Below, in pieces: positions 55,119 to 64,000 of a stretch of 64,000 nt of DNA. The notes under the pieces are model-generated. The model ran no database searches. It was given only the letters and a program-made list of their open reading frames with translations, and was not told where the DNA came from. The stretch is from positions 144,411,371 to 144,475,370 of the forward strand of contig CM024757.1 of assembly GCA_014218235.1 (NCBI GenBank), in the 5' to 3' direction. This stretch comes from Colocasia esculenta. Lineage: Eukaryota; Streptophyta; Magnoliopsida; Alismatales; Araceae. Numbering within the stretch: position 1 is the first letter of the stretch; the number at the start of each line of letters is the position of its first letter. A program made the position numbers and the translations under genes.

Positions 55119-57144
55119 CATCCCTTATCATCAAGTATGCCATGATTTTAAACGCTACTTACAAGTTTTCAATTCTAACACATCATGACTTGTTCTATAA
55201 TGCGTACAACAAGAACTATAAGTTTCTGGCGCTTGTATTGTAACAACTGTAATCATATACTGTAAGGGTTCGTATTGTAACAACTGTAATCATATACTGT
55301 AAGGGTTCGTATTGTAACAACTGTAATCATTACAAATTATACTGTATGATTTTATGCAAGCCACTGTATCAACAACCGTATAATCTATAAGATATAAGGA
55401 CAAGTACTGTAAATAGTATGTAAATAGCACTGTATTAATTCATCTAACATACCATGTATCATCATATCAATAGGCATGGTGGGTCAAAGAAGTTGTTGTC
55501 AGTTCTCTATATGGAGATTTCAGAATAAGCTATCATATGCTGCACTGGTACAACGAATGTGTATTACAGTCAAATCTGGGATCGGTTTTGTCTCTTAAAG
55601 TGGACCTGGAGACACAACGTTTCAAATGCTATTTCATATGCTTCCAGGCATCTGCATATGGGTTCGAAGTTGATTGCCGACCTATGCTCTTTTTAGATGA
55701 AACTCATATCAAACAACATAGAGTACAAGGGGTTATACTTGCAGCAAGTGCTTTAAACGGTAACAATGAGTTATTCACTATAGCGTACTCCATCGCAGAT
55801 TCGGAAACATATAACAACTGGGTCTGCTTTCTACAAAATTTGAAAACGACATTACTCTCATATAGAATGATCGCTTTCCTATCAGACAGGGGGAAAGGTC
55901 TGAAGGAAGCGATTCCTGACATATTTCCAAATGATCATCATGACTATTGTTTTCAGCACATCATGCAGAACTTCAATGACCAATGTGCAGGGAAATATGC
56001 CGCCCCTTTCAAGAAATTACTTAGCAAAATCCTCCAGTGCATTGCCTATGCTGCCACTGAACAAGAGTACCAAGACGCAATGATCACAATGGAGCTTAAT
56101 TCTGTTGATGCCAAATAATGGGTGCTCCGAAATGATGTCGAACATTGGTCCCATGCTCTATTCTGGTGACAAAGGTTCTCCTGTTTAATTACACTAAAGT
56201 GATATATTCTATTATAGTCTGCCATTTATGTTCTTACAGTTAGGCGTTGGCATGTCTTATAGTAGCAGATATAAGCTGTTACAGTAAGCATTATCTTACA
56301 GTTAGAGATATATAAGGTTACAGGACGTCATAGTGAAGACATGTTAGAGATATATGATGTTACAATAATTTCCTTTCCATTGTCTTACAGGTTTGGTAAG
56401 TTATACTTTAATTTGGCAAAGTCATTCAACAATTGGATACATGATGTGCGAAGTCTACCAATACTACAGATGGCTGACAAAATTAGAGTTCAAATGATGG
56501 AAATGGCTGCAAAGAGGAAAATTGACGCAGCCTTATGGGATACTCCATATTATCCTAAAGTATAAAAAATCATTCAAAGAAACCTTTAAGAAAGAAGAAG
56601 CTTAGCAATCCGTCATTCAGACGGAATCAAATTTAATGTTATTGAAAAAATGAAGGCGTATGCCGTAAACCTCCATCAACAAACATGCTCCTGTGGATAC
56701 TGGCAACTTGTCAAGATTCCTTGCAAGCATGCATACACATCAATTGACAGTAACAAGGAGGCCGTCTCTCAATATGTTTCAGCATTTTACAACACAGAAG
56801 TGTACATGGCTGCATACGAAACTAACATTCAACCGATCCCAACATTTGACATGTCAGATTCACCTCAACTATTTGATGTTTTGATCAAGCCACCGACAAC
56901 AAAAAGGTTGCCAGGGAAATCGAGAAAGAGGAGAATATATTCAAGAAGAGAAGTAGAGCATGCGTACATTTGTTCAAAGTGTAAACAAATAGGTCACAAC
57001 AGAAGAACTTGTACCAACCCACCCCACCCCACAATCCTGAATGAATTAAAATCTTCTATATCTGAAGCTCTCATTTTTATTCTTTACCTACAATGTGTAA
57101 GTGATGTCAATGGTTGCTGTAAGTGCACTACACACGTTATGTAA
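55119..57144 (+). pseudogene. MULE (MuDR-like) transposase, catalytic and C-terminal part
   Basis: The interrupted exon resumes IPYHQ. A phase-0 intron (55135-55473) leads to AWWVKEVVVSSLYG. The DDE core follows, with MLFLDETHIK carrying the first Asp, AASALNGNNELFTIAYSIAD, and FLSDRGKGL. After a stop in NSVDAK*W near 56115 and a second intron (56175-56390) come the helical region FNNWIHDVRSLPI and two more stops. Then comes a SWIM zinc finger (CSCGYWQLVKIPCKH) and a final CCHC knuckle (CSKCKQIGHNRRTC). Domain order and size fit plant MULE transposases. It is decayed and its terminal inverted repeats are not seen. Confidence 0.88.
55235..55330 (+). repeat. 37-bp tandem repeat in a MULE intron
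   Basis: About 2.6 copies of a unit starting gtattgtaacaactgtaatc lie inside the first intron of the catalytic part. The copies are identical except at the end. Confidence 0.9.
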
Positions 57145-58327
57145 GTGTGATACACACGTTATGTAATTCCAACTTCATGGATGGCAGAGGTGGATAGATA
57201 GGCGGACATGTCACTTCATGGCTTTCGAAAGGACGGAAGGGTAAGACGGGAATGAGAAAAAGAGACAGATGCAAAAGAGACGGAACTCGTGAATCGAGGG
57301 TCGTAAATAGCGACGTCTCAAAAGTAGGGACTCTAAATTAAACTAGACGAAAAAGTAAAGACTCTATGTCTTCTAGTATTCTAACAGGGATTAGAAGAAA
57401 AGTAACACCCTCTGACAATGACCTCTAATTAATTTTCTCTATAAAGAATAAATTAATTAGGAGTATATGATTGTAACAAAAAATATCTTTATTATAACAA
57501 GATTTAACATATACTGTAACAAAAATAATACTTACTGTAATAAATTACAGTTATGTTAAAAATTAAAAAATAAATCAAACAATAGATAAAAACTCTTAAT
57601 TAATTCATCCATGTTAAGACACTAAATTTGATTCAAAAGAGATCGATGCTATTTGTCGGCCATAATGAGGTCCAGATTTGTGACAGATGCCACAGCAAAT
57701 TAAGTCAGTTGCTTTCAAATGTGCGTGGCAAATTACGAATCATCTCCATTTAATACTGACAGTGATCGATCGGACAAAAGCATGAAGAGCAAATTAAAGA
57801 GCCGGTGAAGATTGCAACAAATGCTATACACACCCGATCGAGTATTATCCTTCGATCGGAAAAAAAAAAAAATCTATTCCATCTTCGCTAGCTCATTCCC
57901 GATCAGATATAGTCAAACGAACATTAAGGTAAATGGGTTCGTTTTGAAAGTCAAGTCCTTGAAACATTGAATGTAACATTAACATATTACAATAAGATTA
58001 TTGGCGATCGGTAAAATAATTTGTGTAGGTCTGTAATTATAAAGTTCAAGTGACAAACGAAGTCCGACCATTCTGTCACCTGTCAGACAAGAAGTGGTGG
58101 TGGTGGGCCCGGGGTGGTCCTCCAAATGTGGTAAAACGAAGAAGGGATGGGCAAAATTAGAGCCACAATATCAACGAGGGGGAAACGTTGAAGTGCTCAA
58201 AGAACAACCATTCTACCCGGAAAAGTGCGGCAAGCAATAAAATAATTTACAGGTAAGCTAGTTGCCTGTACATTGTTTGACATCCTCCCTAAATATTTAA
58301 AAGACATAGGAGATAAGAAGTTCAAGA
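57145..58327. other. MULE 3' flank and unassigned AT-rich sequence
   Basis: No gene is seen. TGTAAC/CTGTAA words recur at 57466-57560, as in both MULE introns, suggesting that the MULE extends at least this far. Scattered CGATCG words occur between 57640 and 58010. Confidence 0.5.
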
Positions 58328-58495
58328 TTTAGGGTAGGTTTGATAATCAGATAAATTATCTGCAAAGTAGATATCGACTGATAAGATAATTTATGATAGT
58401 CACTCTTTATTTTGGTATAATATTTTAAAGTATGATAATTTTATGTCCTATCTCTACTTTGAAATCTCCGATAACTTTATCAGCTCAAAAATTAT
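58328..58495. repeat. Possible small MITE-like inverted repeat
   Basis: A gataaattatctg..caaagtagatat stretch (about 58340-58375) faces a diverged inverted copy (about 58445-58485). Ends and target duplication are not clear. It may be a decayed MITE or chance in AT-rich DNA. Confidence 0.3.
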
Positions 58496-60260
58496 AATTA
58501 GATTTATCTGGACTTGTCACCATAAATATTTGATAAAGTATTTAATTTACCAAAACAACATAATAATTATCAAAACTGATAAACCTCTTTTATCAAGAGT
58601 TAGCAGGATTTATTTGGTTATTAAATCTGTTCTTACGTATCTTGTACGGTTGTTAAAGAATGAAATTGAATTTATAAATTCAAAGGGCCTATGTTCAAAT
58701 ATGGTAGTTTCTATAGAAATTTTATCTCCATAATTGGTGAGACCCTTACATTAGGAATAGTTGTCTAAATAAATTAAAATTGTTAAAATTATGCAAGAAA
58801 GTCGAATTAGGTGTACACATGCCCTTCCCTAAAATCGATACCTCTAAAATTTTGACTTCATCAATATAGCTCAGATTTGATAAAATTTTCCTTAGATAAA
58901 TTCTTCCGAGAGGCATTGGGGTTACTTTCTGAAACCATAATAAGTCTCGCCCCCCTGTTTCCCTCCCATATTATCCCCCCTGTCAAAAAAATAAAAAGTC
59001 TATTAAAATTTGGATGAAACTGTTATGTAAGTTGGAAACATAAAAGTATGGTTAACAAAAAATTGAGTGCGTATAAGAGAGAGAGAGAAAGCGTTTGACA
59101 TGTAGGGGTATTTTAAATTGAGATAAGTTAGTTTTCTATCCCTCTCAATCAACCATGGTCGGATTCAACTAAATGAACCTAACAGATAGAGATATTTATG
59201 ATGTAATACACTCAAATATATGATATGTGTGATGAAGAGATGATTTTAGAGGTATGCATGATACTTCATATATTTCATGAGTATGTATATATTTTCATCA
59301 GAAATCTTCTATTGAAGGGGGAACGTTCAAAATTGTTCAAAACATATAAATATTTTTATGAGAACAGAGGAAGTTGAGCACAGGTCTTCTTTTAGAGTCA
59401 AAGGAGATTATTCACTGTGAGACTCTATGACTAGAGCTTGCCGAAAGATCGGGCTCAAAAGTTGGGTTACGATTCTCTCTCCCCATTGGCTTCCCTTCTT
59501 AGAAAGTATTTTTCCCCCTAGGTCAATGAATCCTGGGAATAAGCTAGCATACAATATTTTTTCAAAATTGATAACATTTGTACCTCATCGAAAAGTCCAT
59601 CACTGACTATTCTTCAAAGTAAAATAAAATTGTTTATTTTATTTTTTAATTTTTACATAAAAATCATGTCATATCCCGAGACAGAATATTTGACCGTACA
59701 GTTATATCATTCGAATCGATTAGAGTAAGTACTAAAAGAACAACATTATTCATAGAGATCATATTTGCCAAATAATCGAACCATAATCTTATTGATATTA
59801 AAAGCCACTAACTCTATTACATTAGAGTTCTCCATTTAGTCAATGCATAAGGTCCGTCATGCATGTCTATTATATTGCATTGCAGAAAATAAAAATTCTA
59901 CTGTCACTACAACTGTTCTTCTAAGATAATTTTGATCATTGAGATCACACTTCGAAGTTGACTGGAAAATGCATCACTCATATCCTTCCCCTTCGGATTC
60001 TGTGTCCTCATCAATATTACCTAAATATATGTACGGTATGTGTAAAGTTCAATATAAATTATATCTCTAATTTAAATAGTTTTAAGTGATTAACAATTTA
60101 ATAGGCTAGATGTACAAATGAAGAGATAACGATATAAATCACAATCAAATAAGACAAAAATCAAGAGACAAGAATGTATGAATCAAGAGACATCTTTTCA
60201 AGTAAACAATATGATGTAACAAGAGTAATGAGATAGAATTGACCATAACACAAGTAAACA
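58496..60260. other. AT-rich intergenic sequence, nothing recognised
   Basis: Frames here (for example 58443-58733) are AT-rich, lack known motifs and have no transcript signals that I can see. Confidence 0.5.
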
Positions 60261-60316
60261 CTCACAAGGGCAACATGTACAAGTCAAGCTCACAAGGGCA
60301 ACATGTACAAGTCAAG
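60261..60316 (+). repeat. 28-bp direct tandem duplication
   Basis: Two perfect copies of a unit starting ctcacaagggcaacatgtac lie end to end at 60261-60288 and 60289-60316. Confidence 0.92.
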
Positions 60317-62459
60317 CAAGCATTCACTCATTCACGTGTGGATTGTCGTAGATCAATCTAGCAAATATGTACTTTTGTGCAATGTCACACCATGGTCAAT
60401 CAACTTTCAAGACACAAGTACTTTCAGACACTCCTCCTAAGACCAGATAGGTCTTATTGATATTAGGCATTGAGGGTTGTGGAACATAGATCTCATGTAG
60501 TATATAAACAATCATTTTAATAGCCAAGCAAATTCCAAGGAATAAGCTTATTTAATGAAACACAAAGATTACATGATGTTTAAGAAATTAATGATAGAGA
60601 AGAAGCTCTAGATGTGACAAAATCGAAATCACTCAAATCTAGTGCAAAAATATGGGTAGAAAGGGTCAACATAGTTTGGACAGACAACTGATAGAAGATG
60701 GTTGAACTTGCTTGTATCCAACAGTACATTTAAAGATGCAGCAATCAAGATAGGCACATTAGGAACTGAAATGCAGTCTTTTCCCCATGCACATTAATAA
60801 TGCGTCAAGAGGTTCAGGAGCATTTATAGATGCAACATCAGAGATTGGTGTGTGTAAATACAATGGACAAAAATCACTCGCATGCTAGTGGAATGTCACG
60901 CCCATGATTTTAACAATGAATTAAATTGGGAAGTGCGACAAGTGAGTACTCAAAAGCCATAAATGAAATATTAACACAAGTAGGCCCATAATTCAATAAT
61001 CAAAATCTATTTCTTTATTTCATTGTATCAGATGATACAAGTACTAATATCAACCAAAATATATTCTTAATAACCAAGAACACTCTTTTTCACCAATAAA
61101 GAAAAATTACATTAAAATGCTTGACTAATTCTATTTCTCTAGTATAAGAACTCTAAGGTTACACGCTCGTCACTCTTGACCATCCCCATTGTCGTATGCG
61201 TTGTTTTCTTCAAACTCACCTGAACATATTAAGTAACACTTGGTGGATGAATGTTCATTAGGACTTAAATTTCTTAAAATCTGATAGGCTTTACATGAAT
61301 TAACATTTTAAATAGGCAAAAAAACTAAAGGTACAATCATGATAGCAAGTATTCATGCAATGATAACATGGAATGATCGAGAGCACTTTACAAGTAATGA
61401 GACATGGTATTTATGAGCAAGCAAGCAAAAACAAGTCACGAATAACGAGCACGAGATTTGGCGATAACATGATGCAATGAGCACAAGACAGTAGCACACT
61501 ATTTGATTGTCATAGATCAATTTAACACGATTTAGTGCAATGCCAACACCATGGTCATACAACTCCTGTAGGTATACGACTTTTGGGTGCTCCACCTAAT
61601 ACCTCATCAGGCCCCATTAATACCTAGCATTGTGGTTCAGTAGATCCAAAGATCCACACAATGTTGTCTAGACAATTATTTAATGGCCAAGAGCTTAACG
61701 AGTAAGATGAGATATCAGCAAGAGGACAAGAAGAGAACTTGAAATCCAAGAACCAATCTGAGTTCTGACTTTCAAAACTACGAGAAACAACTTCGGCCTG
61801 GTACATGTGTGTACTGACAGTACAAGGTTAAAGATGAGGATAGCAAGAACAATCGACACACGTTTGGTTAATACATGTCTTATAGGTCTCTGACATAATC
61901 AGATGGGTTTTTTGGGTTGTTATGGTACAACTAGCTCGACGACTTTGTGGAAATCCAAGCCCAACAGAGACTTATGAATGTGTCCCATGAAGACGTCCTA
62001 TTCTAATAGGAGGAATATCCAACGAAGAGTATACCAGTCATGGAGACAACATGGTCAAGAACATGCCACACGAGGCGATGATCTTAGAAAACAATAGTAT
62101 AAATCAGTGGTAAGAAATTTATATTTTATGTAAAAACGTGAGGATATCAAGGTAGCATTAGAGAGATAACATTTTATTACGTACAGTGCATTATTGAGTG
62201 TCATTAGGGTGTATTTACTGTTAATATATTGTTCATGTAAGGCTTGGCATTTTTAATTTATGGTTGCGCACGTTATGTGAGTGTTTTCTAATTTTTATAG
62301 ATTTAAAGATCCCTATTTCACTGGTTTTCTGGTTTCTAGTCGGAGGATATTTGTAAGACTCAAGGATTTTAGACTATGTTTTGAATATGTTTAGCAATAT
62401 TTCATAATATTTTACTTTATTTTAAAGATATTCTATGTAAGAAATAATAATAGTAGTTA
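60317..62459. other. Unassigned sequence, possibly old gypsy LTR remnants
   Basis: TGTCACGCCC at 60894 is like the start of some gypsy LTRs, and phrases around 60420-60480 and 61560-61640 resemble the large-LTR gypsy LTR. No matching end, second LTR or target duplication is found. I see no gene. Confidence 0.3.
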
Positions 62460-62880
62460 TCACTTTAATGAATTTCTGGAATAAGCTTCTAATCGATTAC
62501 TATCTTGGTCAATCAATTGTGGAAGAGGTCTTCAATCGATTGGAGAAGATAGCCCATTCGATTGATGAAGAACTCCCCAATCGATTGGTGACTAATGCTC
62601 CATCGATTGGTGATTAATGATCCATCGATTGGTGTGCAAGTCCTAATTGATTGTTGTTATGGTCCAATCAATTGGTTGAGCTCATATCGATTGGTGTGTG
62701 TGTATCGATTGGTGATTGATGTACAATCGATTGGTGTAAAAGCCCCAACCGATTGTTGTTATGCTCTAATCGATTGGTTAAGTTCCTATCGATTAGTGTG
62801 TAAGTATGTATCGATTGGTGATATTCCTATCAATTATTGTTTAGCTTCTACCGATTGGTGATCAAATATTCCAATTGAGG
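62460..62880. repeat. Cluster of CAATCGATTG palindromes
   Basis: CAATCGATTG (for example 62533-62542) or an ATCGATTGG variant recurs more than a dozen times at intervals of about 15-40 bp, with varied spacers often starting gtg. The open frame across it (62595-62861) is a product of the repeat. Confidence 0.88.
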
Positions 62881-62904
62881 AGTACTTACACTTAAGGTTT
62901 TGCA

Positions 62905-62995
62905 TGGCGAATCGGATTGGTCCGATTCAACCGAATCGGATCGAATCAGGGGAGATTCGATCATTGATTCGGCTGATCTGATCCGATTCGCATGG
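62905..62995. repeat. GAATCGGA inverted-repeat cluster
   Basis: GAATCGGA 62909-62916 faces TCCGATTC 62921-62928 with loop ttgg. Several GAATCGGATC and GATTCG words follow up to gatccgattcgc near 62990. Confidence 0.8.
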
Positions 62996-63057
62996 GTACA
63001 TACATACATACCCTTTCTTCCCCTTTCTTCTTCATATTTATTTATCTGGATATCATT

Positions 63058-63683
63058 TTAAGTAAATGTTAGTATTTATAGTTTCATTTACTTAAGATAT
63101 TACATTTAAATAAAGATGTACCCCCTATTTGAATCGAAAAAACTTATAAAAAAAGTCATATCTCTTCCCAATAAAAAGTCAACTCTCTAATCAAAGAAGA
63201 AAATGGTGATTTTGGTGATTTTAGCGAAATGCTAACTTTCTAATCTCTCATAATTTAGCCAATCTAAAAATTTGATAATTCAAATAAACCACATAGAATA
63301 CTAAAAATCTAAAGTCCGGTAAAAAGGTCAAACGTGTATGTGACTTCTCCAAGGGATCCACTCTTTTTTTCAGTAGGAGAGTGGCTCCTTTGGAGAAGTC
63401 ACATACACGTTTGACCTTTTTTACCGAACTTTAGATTTTTAGTATTCTATGTGGCTTATTTGAATTATCAATTTTTAGATTGACTAAATTATAAGAGATT
63501 AGAAAGCTAGCATTTCGCTAAAATCACCGAAATTGAGATTTTCTTCTTCGATGGGAGAGTTGACATTTTATTGGTAAGAGATATGATTTTTTTGATATTT
63601 TTATTAGATTCAAATAGGGGGTACTTTCTTATTTACATGTAATATCTTAAGAAAATGAAACAATAATACTAACATTTAGGTAA
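63058..63683. mobile_element. Foldback element of about 620 bp with 13-nt loop
   Basis: The left arm (63058-63364) and right arm (63378-63683) are inverted copies of about 300 bp with few mismatches, meeting at loop 63365-63377. No frame is present. This could be a long-TIR MITE or a local inverted duplication. Its transcript would form a long hairpin that plants could process to small RNAs. A target duplication was not identified. Confidence 0.85.
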
Positions 63684-63699
63684 ATAAGTATGATGAACA

Positions 63700-64000
63700 A
63701 ACCGTGTTTCCCATAGGTAATATACACAAATCTATATATATGTGTAACAACCCATACAAGAATATGTTAAATGTGTTGCTCAGCTAGCAAGCCCAGAGGG
63801 GGGGTGAATGGGATTCTTAAAATTTTGATCACTTTAAAACCTGTCCAGAAAAACAATCACACAATACACTTCGATGACTGTTAGTGTTAGTAAAAAGAGG
63901 ATAGCAAACACAAGGCAATCAAACACACGACACACGGAAGTTATCCTGGTTCGGACCTCCTCTCCATAGAAGTCCTACGTCCAGTCCCTGAGCAACAACT
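63700..64000. other. Edge of a further retroelement or repeat
   Basis: A G7 tract within agagggggggtgaatggg (about 63793-63810), followed by gttatcctggttcggacc, resembles sequence common at plant copia ends and their flanks. The rest lies outside the window, so class and ends cannot be set. Confidence 0.35.

Noticed and set aside
60894..61860. A further gypsy LTR starting TGTCACGCCC
   Set aside because: No paired end, second LTR, PBS or target duplication was found. Kept only as a low-confidence remark.
62595..62861. 88-codon frame across the CAATCGATTG cluster
   Set aside because: The peptide is a direct reading of the repeat (repeating IDWLSSYRLV-like words) with no start context or homology.

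Overview
This window is intergenic DNA from a flowering plant. Every recognisable coding segment belongs to a mobile element: SIRE-like copia, Athila-like, Tat-like and Tekay-like gypsy elements, and a Mutator-like (MULE) transposase. Plant mobile domain (PMD) genes, plant-type introns and the PBS types agree with an angiosperm. The species cannot be told from the sequence, and I see no ordinary host gene, tRNA or rRNA.

The layout is two nests side by side. Nest 1 (1-25394): a gag-only gypsy element (Tekay-like zinc knuckles) enters from the left edge and ends with its 3' LTR at 20063-25394. A SIRE-like copia element (460-19908, TSD gccat) is inserted in its internal region. An internally deleted Athila-like element (9915-18852, minus strand, TSD gtgct) is inserted in the copia 3' LTR. 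A 2-kb element with 186-bp terminal inverted repeats (21612-23603) is inserted in the outer gypsy LTR. Nest 2 (25395-57144): a decayed MULE transposase gene is split by a gag-only large-LTR gypsy element (26712-55113, minus strand, TSD atctc). One LTR of that element is split by a Tat-lineage gypsy element (34701-54313, minus strand, TSD aatac). From 57145 to 64000 the sequence is AT-rich with no gene I can support. It holds short repeats, two motif clusters, a roughly 620-bp foldback element and the edge of another retroelement.

The Tat element is the most informative. Leftward it encodes gag, protease, a G-patch, RT, two RNase H modules and integrase. Between integrase and its 3' LTR it carries two rightward (antisense), intron-containing genes related to plant mobile domain proteins, one with its own TATA box. 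Both genes, and pol, are broken by a few nonsense changes or frameshifts.

The most unusual signal is architectural. At least five elements from different lineages, plus one unassigned stretch, carry dense arrays of short inverted repeats (stems of about 5-10 bp, loops of 3-17 nt). The stem sequence differs from family to family, and in several arrays from unit to unit, with matching changes on the partner strand. Examples are the copia LTR, the outer gypsy LTR, the TIR element interior, the large-LTR gypsy LTR, and the Tat LTR, leader, promoters, intron and internal spacer. I know of no standard feature name for this. It could be a selected RNA/DNA structure or a mutational by-product such as quasipalindrome correction.
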